Part shown: positions 1 to 5,560 of the stretch, piece by piece
Layout of the letters: the number at the start of each line of letters is the position of its first letter
Position numbering within the stretch: the stretch's first letter is position 1
From: an uncultured Eubacteriales bacterium
GTDB lineage: Bacteria; Bacillota; Clostridia; Oscillospirales; Acutalibacteraceae
Assembly: GCA_900313475.1 (NCBI GenBank)
Contig: OMRJ01000071.1
Location: 1 to 5,560, forward strand
Direction: 5' to 3'
Length of the DNA: 5,560 bases
Notes under the pieces: generated by a model
Database searches by the model: none
Seen by the model: only the letters and a program-made list of their open reading frames with translations
Told to the model about the DNA's origin: nothing
Program-made: the position numbers and the translations under genes

Positions 1-1652
1 AGTTCCGTCATTGACACGCCGTCGATAGCGCGGTCGGTCGGCAGCGGTGCCTTTGCGCCGTCAGCGTCGGTTATGCCGCACATTTCAATAAGTGTAGGAA
101 ACAGGTCGACAAGTGTTGCCGACTGTGTGCGTACTCCGCCGTTTTCAAACAGACCGCCGTTGTTGTCCCAGCGGAGCATAAACGGAACCTTTTGACCGCC
201 CTCGTAGGCAAGATATTTTCCGCCGCGCAAAATTCCCGTTGAGCCTTCGAGTGCAGGCCCGTTGTCGCTCGTGAAAACTATTATCGTGTTGTCAAGCTCG
301 CCGGCGTTCTCAAGCTGTCTGAAAAGCTCGCCGAGATAATGGTCAAATTCGGTTATGCAGTCTACATATGTGCCCATTCCGCTCGAACCCTTAAATTCGT
401 CGCCGACATAGACCGGCGCGTGCGGCCACGGTGTGGTGTAGTACGCAAAGAAAGGCGCGTCGGAGCTTTCGGTTTTGTCTTTTATCCATGATGAAATTTC
501 TTCGTGTATCCATTTTGTGGCATTCGACTGATCTTTAAGCTCGTCGGTGCCGTGTGCTACCGTGTACTCTCCGTTTTCTTCGCGGACATGGTAAAACGGC
601 TTCATGTCGTTTACGTGGTGACTGCCGTAGAAATAATCAAAGCCCTGATTTGTCGGCAGATATTCGCCGTAGTCGCCGAGATGCCATTTTCCGAAGCAGC
701 CCGTTTCATAACCGGCGCTTTTAAACACCTCCGCAAGCGTTATTTCGTCGCCGAGCATGCCGTCGGTGTTATTGAGCATTTCAATGCTGTTGAATATTCG
801 CGTCTGCGCGAACGGCGAGAAGCAGTCTACCGTGGGATAAATTACGTTGTCGGCATAGCCTCTGTAGGGGTAGCGTCCCGTGAGCGCGGCAAACCGGGCG
901 GGGGAGCATACCGAATAGCTTGAATAAAAATCGGTGAAATTCAGTCCGTTTTCGCCTATTGAGTCGATGTTGGGAGTGTCGTATATCGCGCCGTTAAGCG
1001 AAACGTCGCCGTAGCCGAGGTCATCGGTGAGAATCACAAGCACGTTCGGCTTTTCGGATGCGTTATTGCCGTCTATTTTTTTAAGATAATCGTCGTGCCC
1101 CTCCCACAGCCTGTCGGTTACGGGTTTCATGCGCATGTTCATCGTCAGCACATAAAAAACGGACGCTGCGGTGAGAAATACACCGGCTCCGAGACAAGAC
1201 AGTTTTTTGGCAATATCTTTCTTAAATGTTTTTTTTGAGAGAAAGAAAAGTCCCCATAACGCCGCCGCCGACGGAAGAATAAGCAGCAGATTGCCCGCAA
1301 GACGCGTAAAAAAACTGCCGCTGCCCGCCATCAGAGGGTGCTCCGCGCTTGACCAGCCCGCTTTGCCGCTTATAAACGCGCCGAAGCCTGCGTCCGCTCC
1401 GCAGAAGATGTGGAAAAGAAGTGTTCCGAGCTGCGCCGAAGCCGTGCCGAGAACTTCCCATATATACACCTTTTTCTTTATGAGAACCGATAAAACGATC
1501 ACTGCCGACATTATGCAGCAGTAGCCGACGGAGAGCACCGCGACGAAGTTCTGCCTCGTTATAAGCTGAGCCGCGGCAATAATCACCCCTGCGATAAACA
1601 GCGCAAACGGGAATTTCTTAATGCTTTTGTCAAGCGCAAATACTTTTTTCAT
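1..1652 (-). CDS. Polytopic membrane-anchored Cys-type sulfatase, 3' end missing
   Basis: The frame is open from ATG at 1652 to the left edge (550 codons plus two bases), so the C-terminus is missing. The start is fixed by GGAGG at 1659-1663, six bases upstream. Residues 1-175 hold about five hydrophobic helices (about 14-31, 35-58, 62-84, 116-138, 150-171); the alkaline-phosphatase/sulfatase fold starts at about 202. Visible active-site residues are D210-D211 (TDDLGYGD), C249 in CSPAR with R253, K322 and H324 (GKWHLG), H411 (PWPHAP), D463-N464 (TSDNG) and K479. In this family Cys249 is converted to formylglycine and hydrolyses sulfate esters around a bound Ca2+. All these residues are present, so the enzyme should be active. 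The head probably faces outwards and may act on sulfated glycans; the substrate is not readable. An anaerobe would need a radical-SAM maturase, which is not in the window. Phosphoethanolamine or glycerol-phosphate transferases share the topology but normally use Thr as nucleophile, so sulfatase is preferred. Confidence 0.9.
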   Translation of the reverse strand, partial: MKKVFALDKSIKKFPFALFIAGVIIAAAQLITRQNFVAVLSVGYCCIMSAVIVLSVLIKKKVYIWEVLGTASAQLGTLLFHIFCGADAGFGAFISGKAGWSSAEHPLMAGSGSFFTRLAGNLLLILPSAAALWGLFFLSKKTFKKDIAKKLSCLGAGVFLTAASVFYVLTMNMRMKPVTDRLWEGHDDYLKKIDGNNASEKPNVLVILTDDLGYGDVSLNGAIYDTPNIDSIGENGLNFTDFYSSYSVCSPARFAALTGRYPYRGYADNVIYPTVDCFSPFAQTRIFNSIEMLNNTDGMLGDEITLAEVFKSAGYETGCFGKWHLGDYGEYLPTNQGFDYFYGSHHVNDMKPFYHVREENGEYTVAHGTDELKDQSNATKWIHEEISSWIKDKTESSDAPFFAYYTTPWPHAPVYVGDEFKGSSGMGTYVDCITEFDHYLGELFRQLENAGELDNTIIVFTSDNGPALEGSTGILRGGKYLAYEGGQKVPFMLRWDNNGGLFENGGVRTQSATLVDLFPTLIEMCGITDADGAKAPLPTDRAIDGVSMTE

Positions 1653-1686
1653 ATCGTTCCTCCGTCGTGAAAGATTATATATTATT

Positions 1687-1715
1687 ATTTTATCTTATAA
1701 TATGTAATAAGTCAA
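1687..1715 (-). promoter_or_regulatory. Predicted sigma-A-type promoter of the sulfatase gene
   Basis: Read on the minus strand, a -35 element TTGACT (1710-1715) is followed by a 17-bp AT-rich spacer and a -10 element TAAAAT (1687-1692). Each differs from consensus at one position, and the spacing is optimal. Transcription would begin near 1680, giving a short leader of about 28 nt that includes the GGAGG at 1659-1663. It lies about 90 bp from the nearest NrdR-like box, so common control with nrdD is not obvious. Confidence 0.65.
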
Positions 1716-1805
1716 TCACCCGCGCTGAAAAAGCATTCGTAAACGGACAGTACGAAAAAAAACGTTTTTCACTTCTGCGCCAAAACCGTAAGCGTATATT
1801 TGTAT

Positions 1806-1821
1806 GCACGATATATTGTCG
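1806..1821 (+). promoter_or_regulatory. NrdR box 1 (candidate)
   Basis: The 16-mer GCACGATATATTGTCG matches the published NrdR-box pattern (acaCwAtATaTwGtgt) at about 12 of 16 positions, including the central AtATaT and the inner C and G. NrdR is the zinc-finger/ATP-cone repressor of ribonucleotide reductase genes. The box lies upstream of nrdD and starts exactly 42 bp before box 2. It also overlaps a weak possible -35, TTGTCG (1816-1821), which pairs with TATTAT (1838-1843) across 16 bp. Confidence 0.65.
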
Positions 1822-1847
1822 AAAAATGCCCTTTTTATATTATTCGG

Positions 1848-1863
1848 GCGCTATATATTGTGT
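1848..1863 (+). promoter_or_regulatory. NrdR box 2 (candidate, best match)
   Basis: The 16-mer GCGCTATATATTGTGT matches the NrdR-box pattern at about 14 of 16 positions and is the strongest of the three. Only the first and third bases depart from consensus. It lies exactly 42 bp from both neighbouring boxes, about four helical turns, so all three would face the same side of the DNA. Confidence 0.75.
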
Positions 1864-1874
1864 GAACCTATCAT

Positions 1875-1903
1875 TTGATACAAAAATACGCACTAAATAT
1901 TGT
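1875..1903 (+). promoter_or_regulatory. Candidate nrdD promoter overlapping NrdR box 3
   Basis: The -35 element TTGATA (1875-1880) and -10 element TATTGT (1898-1903) are separated by 17 bp. The -35 has one mismatch and the -10 two, so this is weaker than the downstream candidate. Its position between boxes 2 and 3, with the -10 inside box 3, makes it the better fit to NrdR repression. Transcription would start near 1910. Confidence 0.35.
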
Positions 1904-1905
1904 TG
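1890..1905 (+). promoter_or_regulatory. NrdR box 3 (candidate)
   Basis: The 16-mer GCACTAAATATTGTTG matches the NrdR-box pattern at about 12 of 16 positions and keeps the inner C, the central ATAT and TTGT. It overlaps the -10 of one candidate nrdD promoter (TATTGT, 1898-1903), which is where a repressor would block RNA polymerase. Confidence 0.65.
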
Positions 1906-1940
1906 GAATCTCCGAAAATCTTTTTTATTGCTCCGAATCC

Positions 1941-1969
1941 TTGAAATAAGCATTACCGTGTGGTATCAT
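1941..1969 (+). promoter_or_regulatory. Candidate main nrdD promoter with extended -10
   Basis: The -35 element TTGAAA (1941-1946) and -10 element TATCAT (1964-1969) are separated by 17 bp, with TGG directly before the -10 forming an extended -10. Each hexamer has one mismatch. A perfect 10-bp palindrome, ATCATATGAT (1965-1974), overlaps the -10. Transcription would start near 1976 and leave a leader of about 118 nt. All three NrdR-like boxes lie upstream of this promoter. Confidence 0.55.
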
Positions 1970-2064
1970 ATGATTCAATCGGTCAAAAAATACAGAGACG
2001 CCGGACGCCGCTTTTGTGCGTTTTTCCGCCGTTTCGTTGTTATATTTGAAAATTGAAAGGAACA

Positions 2065-2086
2065 GGGGAGTTTCCCCAAAGGGAGG
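2065..2086 (+). promoter_or_regulatory. nrdD ribosome binding site preceded by a small GC hairpin
   Basis: GGAGG at 2082-2086 lies seven bases before the ATG at 2094 and fixes the nrdD start. Just upstream, GGGGA (2065-2069) and TCCCC (2073-2077) can form a 5-bp hairpin with a 3-nt loop. The same C-run could instead pair weakly with the GGG at 2081-2083, at the edge of the ribosome binding site. The ribosome binding site is clear; a regulatory role for the hairpin is speculative. Confidence 0.6.
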
Positions 2087-2093
2087 TTAAATA

Positions 2094-4481
2094 ATGTCGT
2101 ATCAGGTCAGAAAAAGAGACGGCAAAATTGCGGATTTTGATATTACAAAGATTTCACATGCGGTAAAACAGGCTTTTGAAGCACAAAACAAGCAGTATCA
2201 TGACGGCGTCATTGATTTTCTTGCGCTCAAGGTAACGGCTGATTTTGAGCCTAAAATCAAAGACGGACTTATAAACGTCGAGGATATTCAGGATTCCGTA
2301 GAGTCCGTTCTCGTGCAGGCGGGCTACGCCGACATTGCAAAGGCGTATATTCTCTACAGAAAACAGCGCGAAAAAATGCGTATGATGCGCTCCACCATTC
2401 TTGACTACAAGGAGCTTGTCGACAACTACGTCAAGGTTACCGACTGGCGCGTAAAAGAAAACTCCACCGTTACATATTCCGTCGGCGGTCTTATTCTTTC
2501 AAACTCCGGCGCGATAACCGCGAATTATTGGCTCAGCGAAATTTATGACGAAGAAGTGGCGAACGCACACAAAAACGCGGATATCCACATTCACGATTTG
2601 TCGATGCTCACGGGCTACTGCGCAGGCTGGTCGCTCCGTCAGCTCATTGAAGAAGGGCTGGGAGGCGTGCCCGGAAAAATCACATCTTCTCCCGCAAAGC
2701 ATCTTGCCACTCTTTGCAATCAGATGGTGAATTTTCTCGGAATAATGCAGAACGAATGGGCAGGCGCGCAGGCGTTCTCATCGTTTGACACATATCTTGC
2801 GCCGTTTGTCAGAGTTGACAATCTTTCTTACGGCGAGGTTAAAAAGTGCATCGAATCGTTCATCTTCGGAGTAAACACGCCCTCACGCTGGGGTACGCAG
2901 GCGCCGTTCTCAAACATTACGCTCGACTGGACGGTTCCCGCCGACCTTGCCGTTAAGCCCGCGATAGTTGGCGGTAAGCCGATGGATTTCACCTACGGCG
3001 ACTGCAAAAAAGAGATGGACATGGTAAACAAGGCGTTCATCGAAACCATGATAGAGGGCGATGCAAACGGCAGAGGCTTCCAGTATCCCATTCCCACATA
3101 TTCGATTACGTCCGATTTCGACTGGAGCGAGACGGAAAACAACCGTCTTCTGTTTGAGATGACCGCAAAATACGGCACTCCCTACTTTTCAAACTATGTA
3201 AATTCCGATATGGAGCCGTCGGATGTCAGAAGCATGTGCTGCCGTCTGCGTCTTGATTTGAGAGAGCTGCGCAAAAAGTCGGGCGGCTTCTTCGGCAGCG
3301 GCGAGAGCACAGGCTCCGTCGGCGTAGTTACGATAAATATGCCCCGTATCGCGTATCTCTCAAAGGACGAAAACGAGTTTTTCAAACGTCTTGACAAGAT
3401 GATGGATATTTCCGCCCGTTCGCTTAAAGTGAAACGTACGGTTATAACAAAGCTCCTCGAAGAAGGACTTTATCCCTACACAAAGAGATATCTCGGCTCG
3501 TTCGACAACCATTTCTCCACAATAGGTCTTATCGGGATGAATGAGGTCGGCTTAAACGCAAACTGGCTTCGCAAGGATATGACCCACAGGGAGACGCAGG
3601 AGTTCACCAAAAAGGTGCTCAATCACATGCGCGAGCGTCTGTCGGACTATCAGGAGGAATACGGCGATCTTTATAACCTTGAAGCCACTCCCGCCGAGTC
3701 CACCACCTACCGTCTTGCAAAGCACGACAAGGCGAGATATCCCGATATCATCACTGCCGCCGGTGATTGCGGCACGCCGTACTACACCAATTCGTCACAC
3801 CTTCCCGTAGGCTATACGGAGGATATATTCACCGCACTTGATATTCAGGACGAGCTTCAAACGCTCTACACCTCCGGCACCGTGTTCCATGCGTTCCTCG
3901 GCGAAAAGCTGCCCGACTGGCGTTCCGCCGCGGCACTTGTGCGCAAAATAGCGGATAACTACAAGCTGCCCTATTACACGATTTCGCCCACATATTCGGT
4001 ATGCCGTACCCACGGCTACATTCCGGGTGAGCAGTACACCTGCCCCAAGTGCGGACAAACCACCGAGGTCTATTCGAGAATCACGGGATATTACCGTCCG
4101 GTGCAGAACTGGAACGACGGCAAGGCGCAGGAGTTCCGCGACAGAAAGGTGTATGACCTCGGCAGCAGTCACCTGACGCACACCGGCCCCGTATGCTGCG
4201 GCGCCGAGCCTCCTGCGTTTATGGATGAGGTTCCCGCTTGCGAACCCGATAACACTGTCATCCTCTTTGCCACGGAGACTTGCCCGAACTGCAAGCTTGC
4301 CGCCTCGTGGCTCGAAAAAGCCGGCATCCCCTACACGAAGCTGTTCGTTTCCGAGCACAGGGACGAAGCCGTCCGTCTCGGATTGAAGCAGGCACCCACG
4401 CTTGTTGTCACCGGAGACGGCGAAAGCGAACTGTTCTCCGGCATCGCGAATATCAAAAAGTATATTGATTCGGTAAAATAA
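2094..4481 (+). CDS. nrdD: Anaerobic (class III) ribonucleoside-triphosphate reductase with fused C-terminal glutaredoxin-like domain
   Basis: NrdD reduces ribonucleoside triphosphates to deoxyribonucleotides in the cytoplasm under anoxic conditions, using a glycyl radical generated by the activase NrdG. Residues 3-95 form an ATP-cone (KRDGKI, then KI, IQDSVE and YILYRKQR), the allosteric nucleotide site. The catalytic barrel spans about 100-625: C176 follows the IHIHDL motif, and C382-C383 (MCCRL) includes the likely thiyl-radical cysteine, probably C383. C637, H640, C650 and C653 form the probable zinc site. G665 in RITGYYRPVQNWN is the expected glycyl-radical residue. Normal family proteins end soon after this. 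Here a linker with C701, C702 and C716 leads to a redoxin-like domain (about 720-795) with C730-P-N-C733 and a probable cis-proline, P768. It would supply electrons in cis, arguing against formate as reductant. The gene has its own NrdR-like boxes and terminator; nrdG is not adjacent. Confidence 0.97.
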   Translation: MSYQVRKRDGKIADFDITKISHAVKQAFEAQNKQYHDGVIDFLALKVTADFEPKIKDGLINVEDIQDSVESVLVQAGYADIAKAYILYRKQREKMRMMRSTILDYKELVDNYVKVTDWRVKENSTVTYSVGGLILSNSGAITANYWLSEIYDEEVANAHKNADIHIHDLSMLTGYCAGWSLRQLIEEGLGGVPGKITSSPAKHLATLCNQMVNFLGIMQNEWAGAQAFSSFDTYLAPFVRVDNLSYGEVKKCIESFIFGVNTPSRWGTQAPFSNITLDWTVPADLAVKPAIVGGKPMDFTYGDCKKEMDMVNKAFIETMIEGDANGRGFQYPIPTYSITSDFDWSETENNRLLFEMTAKYGTPYFSNYVNSDMEPSDVRSMCCRLRLDLRELRKKSGGFFGSGESTGSVGVVTINMPRIAYLSKDENEFFKRLDKMMDISARSLKVKRTVITKLLEEGLYPYTKRYLGSFDNHFSTIGLIGMNEVGLNANWLRKDMTHRETQEFTKKVLNHMRERLSDYQEEYGDLYNLEATPAESTTYRLAKHDKARYPDIITAAGDCGTPYYTNSSHLPVGYTEDIFTALDIQDELQTLYTSGTVFHAFLGEKLPDWRSAAALVRKIADNYKLPYYTISPTYSVCRTHGYIPGEQYTCPKCGQTTEVYSRITGYYRPVQNWNDGKAQEFRDRKVYDLGSSHLTHTGPVCCGAEPPAFMDEVPACEPDNTVILFATETCPNCKLAASWLEKAGIPYTKLFVSEHRDEAVRLGLKQAPTLVVTGDGESELFSGIANIKKYIDSVK

Positions 4482-4499
4482 TCAAACATAATATACGGC

Positions 4500-4532
4500 A
4501 AAAAGCACGGCTCAAACGAACCGTGCTTTTTT
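4500..4532. terminator. Bidirectional intrinsic terminator between convergent nrdD and spoIID-like genes
   Basis: A 7-bp stem AGCACGG/CCGTGCT (4504-4510 with 4521-4527) is flanked by an A-run upstream and a T-run downstream, which extend the pairing to about 11 bp. The loop is CTCAAACGAA. Transcripts from nrdD meet a U-run at 4527-4532; transcripts from the opposite strand meet a U-run corresponding to 4504-4500. It starts 18 bases after the nrdD stop and lies 30 bases beyond the stop of the convergent gene, so it suits both. Confidence 0.88.
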
Positions 4533-4562
4533 ATGGAATGCGTATTTCAGTGTCGCGAAATT

Positions 4563-5560
4563 CTACTCCGAAATCTTTTTGATCTCCGTGCCGGGGTAGT
4601 AGTGCGCGATGATCTCGCGCCACGTGCAGCCTTGGCGGGCGTAATAGTCCGCGCCGTACTGCGACATGCCGATGCCGTGGCCGTAGCCGACGACGGAGAG
4701 AGTGACGTTTCCGTCCGCCGAAACAATCCTGATGCTGCTCGAACGCAGTGAAAATGCTTTTCTCAACTCTGCTCCCGAAAAAGTCTTTCCGCCGATTTCA
4801 ACACCCGTCAATGTCCCCGCTGAGGTGTATCGCGCATCCTTTATAAGCTCCGAACCCGTTTTGCCGCTCTCGATTCCGAGGGCTTTTTTTAATTCATCCT
4901 CGCTTACCGTAACGCTTGATGCGTAATTCGGAGCAAGCTTGTCGCCCGCGCTCTCGACTTCGGTCAGATACGGAATGCTCTTTCCCCACACGTTCTCCGC
5001 GCTTTCGGTCGTGCCGGAGCTTATCGCATGGAACGCGGCAAGAATAGGCTCCCCGTTGTATACGATCTCATAGTCTATCACCGTATCGACCGCGTCGGCG
5101 ATGCGCGAGTGCCATTTTTCGTAGTCATCGCCCCAGCGTTTTTTCATCTCGTCCTCACTCATGTACGCCTGATTTGTGCCGGGGTCGGCGGCTACGACCG
5201 CACCGTCGGAGCCTTCGACTTCGTTGCCCTCTCTTATCAGACGTCGGACGAGTGTTGCTGCGGCTAAAGCCTGTGCGCGCAGCGCCTCCGTTTCGTATGC
5301 TGCCGGCATCTCGCCGGCGGTGGCGCATATGAGATATGAACGCAAGTCCGTTTCGACGGTCTTTTTTTCTTCGGGAAACCATACGCGAATTTTTTCGTCT
5401 GATTTTGCCGTGTTGTCCTTCGGCGTCTTGTCGGACGGAATACTCGGAGCCGTTACGTCTCCCGCCGTTGTTTCTCCCGATGTATACTTTCCGCACATTG
5501 CTGCCGGCACGGTCAGCATCATTACAGCAATTATTATCGCAAAAATTACCGCTCTTTTCA
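4563..5560 (-). CDS. spoIID: SpoIID-family sporulation lytic transglycosylase, start codon just past the right edge
   Basis: SpoIID cleaves peptidoglycan glycan strands with SpoIIM and SpoIIP during forespore engulfment. The first in-window ATG is at 5522, but the frame continues to the edge as KRAVIFAIIIAV and the last two bases read TG, so the start is probably ATG at 5561-5559, giving 332 residues. Numbered that way, residues 2-21 are a signal peptide or membrane anchor and 24-57 a Thr/Ser/Pro/Asp-rich linker. The SpoIID domain follows: GEMPA with E84, the likely catalytic Glu; ALRAQALAAAT; and GYGHGIGMSQYGA near 292-304. The stop (TAG) is at 4565-4563. The Cys/His loop that binds zinc in some SpoIID proteins is not recognisable here (AADPGTNQAY). 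No SpoIIR, SpoIIQ or SpoIIID gene is visible, and the promoter lies outside the window. A vegetative SpoIID/LytB amidase-enhancer relative is the main alternative. Confidence 0.9.
   Translation of the reverse strand, partial: KRAVIFAIIIAVMMLTVPAAMCGKYTSGETTAGDVTAPSIPSDKTPKDNTAKSDEKIRVWFPEEKKTVETDLRSYLICATAGEMPAAYETEALRAQALAAATLVRRLIREGNEVEGSDGAVVAADPGTNQAYMSEDEMKKRWGDDYEKWHSRIADAVDTVIDYEIVYNGEPILAAFHAISSGTTESAENVWGKSIPYLTEVESAGDKLAPNYASSVTVSEDELKKALGIESGKTGSELIKDARYTSAGTLTGVEIGGKTFSGAELRKAFSLRSSSIRIVSADGNVTLSVVGYGHGIGMSQYGADYYARQGCTWREIIAHYYPGTEIKKISE

Larger units (their letters stand above)
1653..2093. other. AT-rich divergent control region between sulfatase and nrdD
   Basis: No convincing gene lies in these 441 bp. 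The sulfatase promoter occupies the left end. A perfect 12-bp palindrome, A5CGT5, lies at 1758-1769 within a longer A-run and could bend DNA; it has no assignable role. Next come three NrdR-like boxes (1806-1905), candidate nrdD promoters and a roughly 120-nt leader with a strong ribosome binding site. A frame open across 1667-2056 has no ribosome binding site, no recognisable protein character, and overlaps all of these signals, so it was not called as a gene. Confidence 0.7.

Noticed and set aside
504..923. Plus-strand frames opposite the sulfatase (504-923 and 1171-1524)
   Set aside because: The minus strand encodes a continuous sulfatase with all catalytic motifs; these frames have no recognisable protein character.
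1758..1769. Perfect palindrome A5CGT5
   Set aside because: Low-complexity A/T tracts produce such palindromes by chance; no GC stem, no partner copy and no link to a known operator.
1910..1937. Direct repeat CTCCGAA at 1910 and 1931, 21 bp apart
   Set aside because: Seven bases is short and could be coincidence, although 21 bp is half the 42-bp box spacing.
1992..2027. Possible leader terminator/attenuator (ACGC/GCGT stem followed by five Ts)
   Set aside because: The stem is only four base pairs with a nine-base loop, too weak to support as a terminator.
1667..2056. A 129-residue plus-strand frame in the intergenic region
   Set aside because: It starts with GTG, has no ribosome binding site, is rich in Arg/Lys/Phe/Tyr as expected of translated AT-rich DNA, and covers the promoters and NrdR-like boxes.
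3795..4358. A 187-residue minus-strand frame antisense to nrdD
   Set aside because: It is a shadow caused by nrdD codon bias; the opposite strand encodes conserved NrdD motifs, including the zinc site and the glycyl radical.
5490..5504. Possible lipobox (PAAMC) in the SpoIID signal peptide
   Set aside because: Met at the position before Cys does not fit a lipobox, which needs Gly, Ala or Ser there.

Overview
The window looks like chromosomal DNA from an anaerobic, endospore-forming member of the Firmicutes (Clostridia-like). Three things point there: an oxygen-sensitive class III ribonucleotide reductase, a SpoIID-family sporulation lytic transglycosylase, and Gram-positive-style GGAGG ribosome binding sites. 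The coding parts have moderate GC content, and the only clearly AT-rich stretch is the 441-bp divergent control region at 1653-2093. Lineage below class level cannot be read from this sequence. No mobile elements, tRNA/rRNA genes, CRISPR arrays or phage genes are visible.

Layout. (i) 1-1652, minus strand: the first 550 residues of a membrane-anchored sulfatase, cut by the left edge. It has about five predicted transmembrane helices followed by a complete set of Cys-type (formylglycine) sulfatase active-site residues. (ii) 1653-2093: divergent intergenic region. It holds a strong predicted promoter for the sulfatase and, facing the other way, three NrdR-box-like 16-mers spaced exactly 42 bp apart, two candidate promoters and a leader for the reductase gene. 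(iii) 2094-4481, plus strand: nrdD, a 795-residue anaerobic ribonucleoside-triphosphate reductase with an N-terminal ATP-cone and, unusually, a glutaredoxin/NrdH-like CPNC domain fused after the glycyl-radical domain. (iv) 4500-4532: a hairpin terminator that can work in both directions. (v) 4563 to the right edge, minus strand: a SpoIID-like gene whose start codon lies across the edge, probably only one base beyond it.

The three genes do not form an operon. nrdD is monocistronic here: it has its own control region upstream and a terminator directly downstream, and its activating enzyme NrdG is not next to it. The sulfatase is transcribed divergently and SpoIID convergently. The most informative signals are the evenly phased triple NrdR-box array, the redoxin domain built into the reductase (which suggests redoxin rather than formate as the electron source), and an LtaS-like five-helix membrane topology joined to a true formylglycine-type sulfatase head.
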